The notes below the pieces were generated by a model, which made no database searches, had not been told where the DNA came from, and saw only the letters and a program-made list of their open reading frames with translations. A DNA stretch of 64,000 nucleotides from the NCBI GenBank assembly GCA_963971305.1, contig OZ020305.1, positions 48,961,080 through 49,025,079 on the forward strand, in the 5' to 3' direction. Shown here piece by piece: positions 10,740 to 21,987 of the stretch. The stretch's first letter is position 1. Each line of letters begins with the position of its first letter. Source of the stretch: Arcuatula senhousia. Taxonomy: Eukaryota > Mollusca > Bivalvia > Mytilida > Mytilidae. The translations under genes and the position numbers were made by a program.

Positions 10740-12374
10740 TTGTAAGCCCTTAATCCTATTTTTTTTTTCATTTTGTACACGTAAAATAAGGAGAGCACAC
10801 TTATTCAAGTAAACGGAATTAGCGGCTATCAATGTCGTAGGAAACCGTTTTCCTGGTTAAGTCTAGATTTGAACAAAGTGTGCATTGAGATATATCATTC
10901 CAACTAGACGTTGTTCTAGTTCCAAATTATCAGAGTACATGATTTCGACAACCCTACTGTTCCTCCTCTAGTGCCTTAAGTAGAATTAGAAAAGAAATCA
11001 GAGTCGTGGTAAATATAATCAAATGAACCACAATGATACATCGTTCATCGACGGCTGTAATTTTAAAACCATAAAGAGCTAGATGTCCATCAATTTCAGG
11101 CTGCAGACAAGATCATGAACAGAAGGAGATTGGGAATTCTAATTCATTATTGGTCACGAATCGGATTCCGTGTGTCAATCGTTGATAGGGTTACATATAT
11201 CTTGTAACGCAACCTATTTTGATTATTGACAGGATTTACTTCGACTTCCTCTGCTGTATATTAACCCCCTCAATCGGAAAATTATTTGATTTACGGTTTC
11301 TAATGGTGTCTATATTTACAACAAATTAATCGGCTAACAATGTTTATACACTTGACATTTGAATCTCACGTTTTTTTCAAACATTCTTAAGTTGTCCTTT
11401 AATATTTTATTTCCAATCACAATGTGATGTTTTTATTTAATAAAATACACTGCATGGCTTTTGATCAATTGTCCAGAACTTCACACATGTCAAACAAGAT
11501 AAAAACTTTAGAAAGAGGCAAACCAACAGGAATGAAAGAATGGAGAAGGTTAAACCTCACGGTAGCTTCGGTCTGATTCACATGTAACAGTATTGGAAAC
11601 AAAATTATTGGAAACTAGAATCAAATGCATTAAAATAGAACTACTCGACGTACGCTTAAAGTTTATAAATCATTGTTAAATAATCGTGACTCTTCCGATT
11701 GTTATAGACCTATTATTTTGATAACTGGCAGTTTTAGCTTCTATTTCCTTTTGTTTGAAACCCTGATGTCAGCCTTCATTAATCGAAAACACGTGTTTAT
11801 TTGATTTACACTAAAACAAAACAAAAAGTTTCCATGATCAAGCCCGTATTGCTAATGTAAGCAATGAAGGTCTCCTTTATGAGCTAATATAAGAAGGGTT
11901 GACAAACAACAGATTTGCAGTATCTACAAGACTATTCATTATATAGAGCAAGAACATCGTTTTTTTTTTCCTATAAGAGGTCGTCAGACAATTTTCATTT
12001 AATGGAGATTTTTGCAGAGATTTATAATAATGCTCGGGTGTAAGCAATTAACATCCTTTCTCTATCTGAAATACTAAATGTGAAAACTTGAAAAAAATGC
12101 TGTTTTACTTTTAAAGGTGCGTTACCCATATAATAGGTGTTAAGTCATCTGACATCAACCCAATGTAGACTGTTGTCAAGTTTAATGGGCTTAAGGTTTT
12201 AAGCAACCAACAGCTTTTCTTGACCTTGCATGGTTAACATTATTCTCTTTGCCAAAAACATGTAAAAATACCAATTTTGACATTCAAAGAGCCATAACCC
12301 CTATATGGGATCATGTGACATCTTCTCGATCCAAATGAGGACTTTCGTAAAGCTCAATGAACTGACGTTTAAAG
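10740..12374. other. No recognised feature
   Basis: AT-rich sequence without long frames. The last ~270 bp (12110-12374) and 14742-14990 look like the two halves of one old dispersed repeat split by the LTR element (both contain runs such as GCCAAAAACA and a 'CATAACCCC' motif). Confidence 0.4.
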
Positions 12375-12378
12375 CAAG

Positions 12379-13045
12379 TGTCGTAAAGAAAATTTGGACA
12401 ATTTCTTTACTTGTGAAATTCAAGCGCTTATTCTATATTTTGATTTGATTATTTTTCATTACATTTCGGATTATGGCATCGCTCCTTTTATTGAAAACAT
12501 TTTTAACACACTTTAAATTGTGCAAAAATGTGAGCAATTCTGACTTTAAAAGTTTCTAGGGATTACTATAATCTGTCTAACTATTATAACACTTTATTCT
12601 ATAAATTGAAGGACAATAGATCTATAGTTCTTGACACGTTTTTTGTAATCCGCAATTATCTTTTGGTTTAAAACTGTAATTCGTTAAACTGCTTATTTTC
12701 GTGTTATCTTTCGAATTGTTATTGTTACATAATTTTCATGTTTTCTTATGTTATAATCTTTTTGTAAATAGATCTGCCGTTTCATGTTTTAGGCAGATTG
12801 GATATCAGCACTCGAGCTGATCGGTTCCATCTATGTAAAATTGTGATCTTCTGATTTATTATAGTAAATTATATTTTCGGTCAACTGTGTCTCATTTAGT
12901 ATCGACAATTAATTCAGTGCACCAATAGTGAGAGGTCGAAGGTCTCTCTTTAGTGCAGTCGCTAGTTCACAGCGAAACTCAGTTTCTCAGACTCTCTAGT
13001 AGTTTTTCATTCGTGCATTCTAGTAGTTAGTTTTCATTTGTGATA
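12379..13045 (+). repeat. 5' LTR of small LTR retrotransposon
   Basis: It starts TGTCGTAAAGAAAATTTGG and ends TTTTCATTTGTGATA. It matches 14076-14737 over its full length with a few indels, such as the extra bases before GGCAGATTGG in this copy. It is preceded by the 4-bp flank CAAG, which recurs after the 3' LTR. The end is not the usual CA. Confidence 0.85.
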
Positions 13046-14075
13046 ATTGGTGCAGAAAAGGCTCGTGTGAACTTTTTAGCTTCACACCTTTCTCGGTACT
13101 TCAAACAGCAAGCGAGTTACAGTTCCCAAAAAGACACGTCGACCGATCATTCAGGATGGAATATAACTTTCGGCCACAATGGAGACCTTGGTTTTTTTCA
13201 AACAAGTCACATTCCAAAGTGCGCAAGATGTGGTAGTCTACACGGTAGAACATTATGTCATGCTTTAAAAAGACAGTGTTTTAAGTGTCATGCTTTTGGA
13301 CATTACGCCAGAATGTGCAATACGTGAGGATCCATCAAACAAGCTTATCAGGAAAACACGCCAACACGTGCATGTATAAAGAAGACAAAATCAAATGCTA
13401 CAAAGAAGAGGGACGCGGATCGTATAAAAAAGTATTTGGATTCTAAACGAGAGCTTAGAAGTATGCAATTTGCTACTATTAAGGATTCGTCAGTTCAAAA
13501 TCATTTTAAATCACATGATGTTTTGAAGATAGAACTGTAAGTCACTAGAAAGAATCTTATATCGGCTAATCAACTCATAAATCGTCGAGCTTTGGACATT
13601 AAAATCTTAGAGGAAAAAACTGAAATCATTAAGTAATTTATCATTGGAAAAGCACACAACAAACCAAGAAATTCAGACGGTACAGGAATCGCCAAATACA
13701 TGTATGTCATCTTCAACGGACTTTTGTGAAACTTGTCAGGAAAACTTTAAAACAATCGAAGAACTCAAAACAAACGTTCAGCAATATGTTCAAGTGTATG
13801 AAATCGCTAGAGATTCTTATCACAGTCTTTCAAGCGATTATTCAGACCAAACAATATTATGCAAGAGTTTGCAATCGGAATTCAGGAACATTTCAAAAGA
13901 ATTGTTCAAGAAAAAGACTTATTACAGAACTGCTATGATAGTGCATGTCATCAACAACACCAACAACAACAGCAAACCAATAATGTACGTCATCATGGTC
14001 ATCGTAACAGACGAGGCGGATATTTTCGATAAAAATTAAAGCACGGGGTCGTGCTTAGCGGGAGAAGGGGCGAGT
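13046..14075 (+). pseudogene. Gag-like zinc-knuckle ORF of the small LTR element
   Basis: The ~1.03-kb interior has no RT, protease or integrase. A frame to 13327 ends in two tandem knuckles: C-x2-C-x3-H-x4-C, then CFKCHAFGHYARMC (C-x2-C-x4-H-x4-C), the pattern of nucleocapsid domains. After a stop, basic sequence continues (KKTKSNATKKRDADRIKK). A second frame at 13644-14039 has C-x2-C (CETCQENF) and looks helical. TTGGTGCAGAAAAGG just inside the left LTR could be a primer-binding site. GGGAGAAGGGG at 14060-14070 is a good polypurine tract. It is probably a non-autonomous element with a broken gag. The superfamily is uncertain. Confidence 0.65.
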
Positions 14076-14737
14076 TGTCGTAAAGAAAATTTGGACAATT
14101 TCTTTCCTTGTGAAATTCAAGTGCTTATTCTATATTTTGATTTCATTATTTTTCATTACATTTCGGATTATGGCATCGCTTCTTTTATTGAAAACACTTT
14201 TAACACACTTAAAATTGTACAAAAATGTGAGCAATTCTGACTTTAAAAGTTTCTAGGGATTACTATAATATGTCTAACTATTATAACACTTTATTCTATA
14301 AATTGAAGGACAATAGATCTATAGTTCTTGACACGTTTTTTTGTAATCCGCAATTATCTTTTGGTTTAAAACTGTAATTCGTTAAACTGCTTATTTTCGT
14401 GTTATCTTTCGAATTGTTACTGTTACATAATTTTCATGTTTTTTTATGTTATAATCTTTTTTTTAAATAGATCTGTCGTTTCATGGGCAGATTGGATATC
14501 AGCACTCGAGCTGATCGGTTCCATCTTTGTAAAATTGTGATCTTCTGATTTATTATAGTAAATTATATTTTCGGTCAACTGTGTCTCATTTAGTATCGAC
14601 AATTAATTCAGTGCACCAACAGTGAGAGGTCGAAGGTCTCTCTTCAGTGCAGTCGCTAGTTCACAGCGAAACTCAGTTTCTCAGACTCTAGTAGTTTTTC
14701 ATTCGTGCATTCTAGTAGTTAGTTTTCATTTGTGATA
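14076..14737 (+). repeat. 3' LTR of small LTR retrotransposon
   Basis: It is a direct repeat of 12379-13045. It is followed by CAAG (14738-14741), matching CAAG at 12375-12378, which gives a 4-bp target-site duplication. The number of LTR-LTR differences implies an insertion of moderate age. Confidence 0.85.
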
Positions 14738-14741
14738 CAAG

Positions 14742-16337
14742 CAACAGTTTTTCTCTTTCTGCAATAGTTTTCTTTCTATATGCCAAAAACAACATTATTA
14801 TAGGCCTTCAGAGGGCGATAACCCCCTAAGTAGTCACTTCAATACAATGAAGACCTTTGCAGAGCTTTTTATGCTGAAGAGGGAAGCTGCACCATAATTT
14901 CTTTATATCTCATACTTTTTGGTTTACAAACAAACACCTGTAGTCTGACCACCCTGATCTATATTTTTTGCAACGGCAGTCATGTTTTGGCGAACCAAAA
15001 ATAGAAAAACCACTTTGTGCAGGATACCCCAAGGATCAAACAACTCAGTTTCATTAAATTCTAATTTGTAGATTTAAAGGAACAGATTTTTTAAAAGTGG
15101 CTGACAAACGACGGTACGCTTCGTGTTGAAAATGTGCGCAAAGGTCCACGCTTTTACACATCAATAAAACTCAAAAATATTGCATTCGATGTATATAATT
15201 ACATGCCGATAAAATATATTAAATATTTGCACAGAAAATTGCACGAAATGCATGGTTTGTCTTTTTAAAAATTACTCCGCGCAAGTCGTTGTTAAGGTGG
15301 CACGTGCTACTGAGTTTCATCGAGAAATAAAACTGCATTATTAACCAATCGAAATTGTCGTTATAAATTAGAGTGTAATTATATATAAATCAAAGCGCTA
15401 AAGCGTAAAACGGCAAGCGAAGGTACAAAGTAGCAGATGATTTCAAAGTTAATGAACACTCTAGTGTCCCCCCCCCCCAGTGGCACAGAATATTATTCAA
15501 TGTATATATAATCATATTTTAAATAAAAATTACATAATCATTGGGATGCACATGCATTGAATTGTACACAAATGGTGTCGATTAAAATACCCCTTCAATG
15601 AAAATGAACTTGTCCAGTATATACTAGTATCCTCATCAATGTGACTGTATTAATTGTGTATTGAATTTTATGAATGAACCAGAGAGGAACCTTGAATGAA
15701 CCAATGAAATAACAGCAATATTTAAAGGTAGAGTGCACGACCAATGAAGTTGCAGATAAATATTTATATATGTTCTGGAGCCCATCTTTAAATAGTTCGT
15801 TTTGTAATTCCAAAGGAATTAAAAAAAAAACTCGTTGTGTGTCATTTAAAAAATGGAGATATATAAAAAATGCATTTAATTCTAACATATTTGGTCATAT
15901 TTTGAAAAGTAATATAGAAGATAAAGAATACACTAGGCAGATTATTCCTTCTAGACTGAAAAAAAATACACGAAAGCCAGCAGTAATCTAATGACTTCAT
16001 AAGGCCGCTAACGCTTGCCTAAAATCATTTTACCTTACGAAATCAAGAAAACTCTTACCGTGAAGATGTAGACTCGATCAAAGAATAGATGTACTGTTAT
16101 TAAAAACAAGAGACTCACAGGCTCACCCGATTTCAATGACTAATATAATGAAAATATTTTGGGGCACCTGATGCCAAAAACTATTGAAGGATCATCATAT
16201 TGCTGAACATTTAAGCAAAATGAAAAGGAGAAAACATACTTGTTTTAACTACTAGTATATGGATTATTGAATTTAGTTAATAATTTACCGAATATAGCAG
16301 TCCAAATCAAAAGTGGAAAGCGAGAGCAAAGTAAAAG
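14742..16337. other. No recognised gene
   Basis: AT-rich DNA with a C10 run near 15469. A 73-codon plus-strand frame at 15770-15991 is lysine-rich and shows no motif. I see nothing supportable here. Confidence 0.4.
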
Positions 16338-16660
16338 ATTCCTGGAGGCGAAAACCCCGCAGCAGCGCTAAGCTTGTCGGTTACCTTGAATTCTATTTCA
16401 GAACGCTCAGAAACATGACATCGGGTCAGGCTGCTTTGGTTACAAAAAGACTGAGATGTATACCACAGGTGTTTGAATGGGACAATCATGTCATTATGAA
16501 TATCGGGTCCGTCAGGCTTTAATGCAGAAAACCTGACCGCAAACCAAAGTGGTGCTTCGTGTTTGGAAAAATGTCACGTTTAAAGAATGCTGCCGCAGGT
16601 CTCGGTAAGAATAGGACCCATAGTATTCCTATGTAGGGTGCTAAATTTCCCGTCATCCAG
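16338..16660 (+). repeat. Family B retroposon, decayed 5' and middle part
   Basis: It runs from GGCGAAAACCCCGCAGCAGC through GCTTGTCGG, AAACCTGACCGCAAACC and GCAGGTCTCGGTAAGA to GGTGCTAAATTTCCCGTC. It has lost its 3' end and carries several insertions. Confidence 0.7.
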
Positions 16661-16808
16661 TATAAAATGTCGTCCCTTCGCCCCAAAACAAAAGTTTAAA
16701 ATTTTCCATAAAAAGGCGACCTTTCAACTCGCCATTAAGAGTCTCGTGAACATATAGCAATAAAGTGTTTCATAGTATTTCTAGAGAAGGAACATATTTC
16801 GTAATAAG

Positions 16809-16861
16809 GCCCGTGTGGGGCCCGGGTGGCGAATAGGCCCGCAGCAGTGCCTAGCTCGTCG
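16809..16861 (+). repeat. Isolated family A head (53 bp)
   Basis: Only the first ~50 bp of an A copy is present (GGCCCGTGTGGGGCCCGGG to CCTAGCTCGTCG). It abuts the reversed tail of a B copy at 16862, making a head-to-tail inverted chimera. Confidence 0.7.
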
Positions 16862-17056
16862 TTAGTTAGTTAGTTAGTTATTGCTTTACTCCCAAGCAGC
16901 ACGATTTCGGCTATATCCGGGAGATGAACATGAAAGTGGTGATACAATGAACATGAAATGATGATGAAGTGGAGGGAATGGGGACACAAGGCCAATCGGG
17001 TAGAGGAGTTTTGACTGCCACTGGAAAAAGGAGTGATGAGTAGGGACGGGAAATTT
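16862..17056 (-). repeat. Family B retroposon, 3' fragment (left arm of inverted duplication)
   Basis: It has a reversed TAAC tail and then the 3' ~190 bp of B. It ends at GGGACGGGAAATTTGAC and joins PLE sequence. The identical junction occurs reversed at 32418, so the B insertion predates the inverted duplication. Confidence 0.85.
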
Positions 17057-17744
17057 GACTGAAATTTCCAAGATGTTATCCATCTTTTGATTGCAAAACC
17101 ATGCTGCTCTTCAAATTAGTTTAGGGAAAAACTACATTAACTAAGGCTGTTAAAAAAATGAGCTTACTAAAGACCGAGTGTTGAAAAGATCAGATTAATC
17201 TGCCCACAAAATGAAAAACATAACCCTGATAGTAGACATAGAATTGCATATACATGTTAATAAAGCCAATACATGAAATGTAAATATTAATTTTTTTGCC
17301 AAAACCCTGAACTATATTAAAAACCCCTAAACTGTATTTAAATTACTGAAATTGAACATTAGGCAAAGTCTATCCACACCACAAATCTGTTACGGAATAT
17401 ATTCATCCTTACTTCACAGAAAAAAGCATCCCCATTATTTCTTATTCCTATACTTTCACCATTGCACCTAAGGTCTTCAACTATAAACAAATGTTGCTGG
17501 ATTGCCAAATCAATGACCTCAAAGCAAAACCACAAAATTGTACATGTGAAAATTCCCAATTCAAATATAGTCCCTCTGGCCTTGTTATCACTGGTGACCT
17601 CAACATCGTGGAAAATGACTTACTTCGCGATGTTTTGGCTAAAGGGCCTAAATATCGTGAACCAAGACGAATGAAATTGAGCTATTTTAAAACAATTATG
17701 GATTCAGTTGAAGACTATGCCAGAAAATGGCACTAAAGAACAGC
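17057..17744 (+). pseudogene. PLE 5' region and N-terminal coding fragment
   Basis: It contains the PLE leader and an N-terminal frame at 17491-17736 with LVITGDLNIVENDLLRDVL and GPKYREPRRM motifs, ending in DSVEDYARKW. The full PLE N-terminus should continue into the RT. Here it stops at a junction with the minus-strand 3' UTR. A second copy of this piece lies at 31726-32417 and a third at 26258-26800. Confidence 0.75.
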
Positions 17745-18036
17745 AGAAAGAATAAAGCAGAGGTACTAATGGGGTTATCCGAATGTCAAAAGTCTGAAAG
17801 GGCAGAGACAAAACCAATAAACACAAACAAGAACGAGACAAAAACAGACAACATGTATAACATGGAAACACAAAATAACTGAATATCAATCAACAACGCG
17901 AACTCCAGTCGAAACAAGAGTGAACTCAGGTGCTCCAGAAGAGTAAGCAGTTCCTGATTGCTATAGCACATCCGTCGAGTTGCCAATAGTCTATTCAGCG
18001 TGTCAAATCCGGTAAAGGAAGACAAAACAACACCCT
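17745..18036 (-). repeat. PLE 3' UTR, reversed
   Basis: This is the minus-strand sequence found downstream of PLE coding regions (compare 24615-24790 and 31437-31735). It begins after the junction with the plus-strand N-terminal fragment, so the two pieces form an inverted pair. Confidence 0.7.
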
Positions 18037-18306
18037 CATCCTCGGAAACCCAGGTTTTCTTCTCTCGCTTACTCATTCATCACCCCTGGGACATTTGGTA
18101 TGAAATTCTTCGTTTTGAGTTCAGGATCTGATCTTGAACTTAATATTATAAGTATATAGAATCATGTTTAAATCGCATTAGATAAATCTAAAGCGACCAA
18201 TCAGAAAGCTCGATACAAAACTATCGAAATCGAAGTATTTTGTGCGTTGTGTCCCAGGGGCGATGAATGAGTAAGCGAGAGAAGAAGCCCTGGGTTTCCG
18301 AGGATG
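18037..18306. mobile_element. 270-bp Mutator-like MITE (family F), copy 1
   Basis: It has ~55-bp terminal inverted repeats starting CATCCTCGGAAACCCAGG and ending TGGGTTTCCGAGGATG. The 9-bp target duplication CAACACCCT flanks it (18028-18036 and 18307-18315). Long inverted repeats with 9-bp duplications are typical of Mutator-like elements. The opposite arm of the inverted duplication keeps the empty site at 31429-31437. Confidence 0.9.
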
Positions 18307-18711
18307 CAACACCCTATGACAAACCAACATCTGCACTCATCTGAGTTTGATGCTGTTACAAGATGAAACTGATTTAGAGTTAAGAATCTCAATCAGTTCT
18401 TTCGAATTCTTCAGGATCCACATTTGATTGACACCATTTCTAGAATAACAACAATCGTATTATTTCTAGAGACCGGATTTTATTGCCGTAAGTATTGAAG
18501 TCAACAGAACTGAAAGAGGCTTAGTTGTACATTTGGATGACCCAGCAATGAAGCGCTGTTTGTATGGATTTTTATGTAATTTAGGAATCCAATACAGGGA
18601 TGGAATGTCATCATTACTGCCACCAACAGAAAGGCCGAAAGGGGAAATGACAGATTTGTGATTGTCAATGATTTCCTCCTTAGACAATGTTGTAGCCGAA
18701 TGGAAAACGTA
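18307..18711 (-). pseudogene. PLE reverse transcriptase fragment with internal deletion
   Basis: On the minus strand it encodes the SLYWIPKLHKNPYKQRFIAG region and then MWILKNSKELIEILNS. It then jumps directly to the last codons of the ORF, losing the whole catalytic core. The same deletion is present at 31398, so it existed before the segment was duplicated. Confidence 0.75.
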
Positions 18712-18838
18712 GGTACAAATATCTAGTAGTCGATTATACCAAGACTTACTTTGTCATCCATGAGTTGTAGAAAAAGAACAATTTTACAGAAGACCAAATA
18801 ATCGACATGCTGAACTTTCTCATTGACAACATAAAGTT
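18712..18838 (+). repeat. PLE scrap in opposite orientation
   Basis: A plus-strand piece of the PLE RT region (TTCTCATTGACAACAT and upstream) is wedged between the minus-strand RT fragment and the Crypton-like remnant. The mirror-image arrangement is at 30402-30530. Confidence 0.65.
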
Positions 18839-19135
18839 GAAGTACCTCCTGGTCATCGATTGAATCAGCTCTTTTAGGCAAATTTCCCTTTCCTTGTTTT
18901 TTTCAGGTTTTTTTGCTTGCATTTTAAGACCTCTCTAGCCTTACAAAATTCATGTCCAGAAATCAAGCTGATTTGATATTTCATTTTTCTCAAAAATCTT
19001 TCAAAACTGCCTAACATTCCACGAAGGTATGACGGCTCATATTCTTTTCCATTTTCAATAAGATTCATTAATACTTGTATTGTGATTTGTACATTTTTCA
19101 CTGCTTCAATTAATGCTCACCTTAAAGAAGGAGAA
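18839..19135 (-). pseudogene. Crypton-type (DUF3504-like) recombinase N-terminal remnant
   Basis: On the minus strand a frame reads EYEPSYLRGMLGSFERFLRK, then SGHEFCKAREVLKCKQKNLK. This pattern is typical of the domain that precedes the tyrosine recombinase core in Crypton-derived proteins of animals. No catalytic Arg-His-Arg-Tyr core is present. Copies of the same exon lie at 30140-30401 and partly at 34440-34487. The family name is from memory and should be checked by search. Confidence 0.6.
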
Positions 19136-19624
19136 ATGTAGTCCTATACTAGTATCTCAATTTTGAATCAAAGAGTATGCACTTAAAATTTAATTTTCAA
19201 AATGCCAAGTTTTATATTGTTTGATGAATGAACGTTGGTGTACGCCAAAGTTGAACTTTGTGTGTGTGTGTTTGCGTTTTTTTTCCTGTTAAAAGATCTT
19301 TACTTAAATTTGATTGCGAACAGCTTTGGCACGCCACAACCACAATAATGAGAAAAACCTAGATTAAGTTACAGTTCAGTCTGGGGCCCGGGTGGCGAAT
19401 AGGTCCGCAGCAGAGCCTAGCTTGTCGTAAGAGGCAACTAACGGTCTTGGGATTTTGACGTCGGGTCAGTGCTCATCCCACACAGCGACCAAGTGTGTAC
19501 CCTAGAAAGCTGAATAGGGTGGCTCTCGTCCGCGGGGGTTGTCAGGTCTATAATACGGAAACTCTGACCGCTGACCATAGTAGGCCAACGTGTGTGGGGA
19601 GTGCCACGCTTCATGCATGTAAAA

Positions 19625-20384
19625 CAAGGGGTTGCACTAAGTCGTGCTAAGCATACCCCCACTCGGCCATTCAGAAAACAGGAAGTAGATGACCGATTGA
19701 CCTGGAAAGGGGAGGCACGTTACAACTCATCATGCTAAAGCTGTATACCAAATTTGAAATCAATCCCTTCTCTAGAAGCCGTAAAATCTGTTACGAAAAA
19801 TTGTCTATTTTTGACCCATAAAAAGTCTAAGTCAGCTTGGAAAACAGGAAGTAGATGATGGACTGACCTGGAAAGGGGAGGCACGGTATAACTAATCATG
19901 CTGAAGCTGTGTACCAAATTTGAAACCAATCCATCCAGTAGAAGCCGAGCAATCTGTTACGAAAAATTTCACTTTTCAAATTTTTTACCCTTAAAAGTCT
20001 AAGTCGCCTCGAAAAACAGGAAGTAGATGATGGACTGACCTGGAAAGGGGAGGCACGGTATAACTCATTATGCTGAAGCTGTGTACCAAATTTGAAACCA
20101 ATCCATCCAGTAGAAGCTGAGAAATCTGTTACGAAAAATTTCGCATTTCAAATTTTTTTTCCCCTAAAAAAGTCCAAGTCGGCTTGGAAAACAGGAAGTA
20201 GATGATGGACTGACCTGGAAAGGGTAGGCATAGTATAACTCATCATGCTGAAGCTGTGTACCAAATTTGAAACCAATCCATCCAGTAGAAGCAGAGAAAT
20301 TGAACCGGACGGACAGACGGACGGACAGACGGACGGACAAGGTGATTGCAATATAGCCCCCTCTCTTACGAGTGGGGGTATAAT
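19625..20384 (+). repeat. ~170-bp tandem array inserted in family A
   Basis: Four units start with AAAACAGGAAGTAGATGA at about 19675, 19841, 20013 and 20188, spaced 166, 172 and 175 bp. The array ends in a GGAC/AGAC-type minisatellite (20304-20340). Its borders carry CCCCCACTCG and CGAGTGGGGG in inverted orientation, suggesting a single mobilised unit. Related units are at 4.0 and 5.3 kb. Confidence 0.7.
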
Positions 20385-20579
20385 ACCACTTTGTGGACCG
20401 CAAAATAGTGCACCACACAGGCTAAATTTTCCGCCCCAACCCACCTCTCACCCTTTTCCTGTGGTTTTTCAAAATTTACCGGTCCTTTCTTTCCCATATT
20501 TCATTTATCATCATCATTTCATGTTCATTTTATCATCCTTTTCATGTTCTTCGCCTGTAAATACCCTATATAGTGTTGC

Positions 20580-21987
20580 CAGGGATCGCGCTGGGCTTCG
20601 CCAATGTCGCAATTTGCGATATTTTTTTCTTGCTGGCGACAAAAAACGGCTGCTGGCGATTTTTCTGGCGCCCAAGTAAGTTTTATCATTTTTGACCGGA
20701 AATTGAATACACATCGCCAGTATTGATCAATATGTCAACAGGTAAGTTATCGTGCGTGACCACGTGTCGCCACGGATGAGCAGGTAGATAATTGAATAGG
20801 TAAACGGTAGATCACAGCAGGTTGAAGAAAAGGATTAACGACTAATTAGAAATTAGGCTCACATATTTTGATAATGCAATAAAGGTGTCAAAACAGTGAT
20901 CAGGAACAAATTTCTAATGTACGCCTGAATGACTTTAATTGTCCAAGCCAATTTGACAAAGTATCGTGTGTTGATTGCACACATGGCCTCATGTCAGCCA
21001 ATGTGTTAAAACAAATAATTGCCGGTAAATCAAAATTATCTCCAGCTTGGGATGAGTTTTTATTCACATTAAGTTCCTCAAATAATCACAAAAAAGAAAG
21101 TACACATGTAAACAAACCATTCTATTTTTAGAACAATTCAAATGAGGTTATTGGGGGGTTTTCAGAAAGCAAACAAAGAAAGGGAAGATAAATAAATCAA
21201 AATAAAACTAATTTTATTATTCTTATTTAAAAAAAAGAAAATGAAATGAAGTTGTTTTTAGGAACAGAAATATTTTTACCAAACTATTACCATCAGCTGT
21301 CTTTTTTTTCCAAAATGAAATAAATAAACAAACACAATGAGAAGTTTTTATTGAGAAACCAAGATAATTTTTATTAAGAAATTCTAATAATGTACAGGAT
21401 TCAATAGAAACCACATGAGTCATGATTGATGAATCTTTATAATGTGTCCTGGGTCTGTCAAACATTGATCTTTTACAATCTCTGTTGGTCATGGAAATGT
21501 GATGGATTCTACAAAATTTTATCTTTGCTTTCCTAAATAATACTTTTTTCATAGTGCTCATTTAGTGCTTTCAGTGATCTTTATCCTCTAGGTTGAGTAT
21601 TCATTCATATGGTGCTGGGGTTTTCCGTGTGTATTGTTATATTTATTGTATTGTTATTATATTTAATTTGTATATGGCAATAAACATGATAAATAATTAA
21701 ATAAATCATGGTATGTTTTATTTAAAAAAAGATATCAAACAAGAAAGGCTCCACCTTCATCATTTATTATCTAAAAAGTTTTTCAATGAGAATAAACCAT
21801 CCTTCAACATGCACCTGAAAAAAAGACTGAAAACAATATTTTTAACATTTACATCTAAACATACGTTACACAAGCATGACCCATCAATAAAAAACGGTAC
21901 TGGCTACACTTTATAAAAACTGGTGACTTAATTTCAAATCTGGCGATTTTTCTGGCGACAAAAATTTTGAGGCCAGAGCAGCCCCTG
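20580..21987. mobile_element. hAT-like non-autonomous DNA element (1408 bp)
   Basis: Its ends are CAGGG...CCCTG with further imperfect inverted similarity over ~17 bp. It is flanked by the 5-bp repeat GTTGC (20575-20579 and 21988-21992), and its removal restores the family A sequence exactly. Both subterminal regions contain CTGGCGATTTTTCTGGCG in the same orientation. No transposase is recognisable. CAGGG ends suggest the hAT superfamily, but 5-bp duplications are not its classic 8 bp, so the class is provisional. Confidence 0.65.
20883..21131 (+). pseudogene. Exon-like open frame inside the hAT-like element
   Basis: An 82-codon open frame without ATG contains FDKVSCVDCTHGLMSANVLK and LSPAWDEFLF, then a stop at 21129. 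The composition is more protein-like than its surroundings (Cys, Trp and balanced residues). It is not recognised. It could be a transposase fragment or a captured host exon. Confidence 0.35.

Larger units (their letters stand above)
16862..19089. repeat. Inverted duplication, left arm
   Basis: This arm matches the reverse complement of 30140-32612 almost base for base. Contents in order: B tail, PLE 5' part, PLE 3' UTR, PLE RT with an internal deletion, a reversed PLE scrap and a Crypton-like remnant. This arm alone has the 270-bp MITE (18037-18306). The other arm alone has family A (30703-31189). Net of those insertions both arms are about 1.95 kb. Confidence 0.85.

Noticed and set aside
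19675..20384. CRISPR-like appearance of regularly spaced repeats
   Set aside because: The whole unit repeats, without unique spacers, in a eukaryotic context; it is a tandem array.
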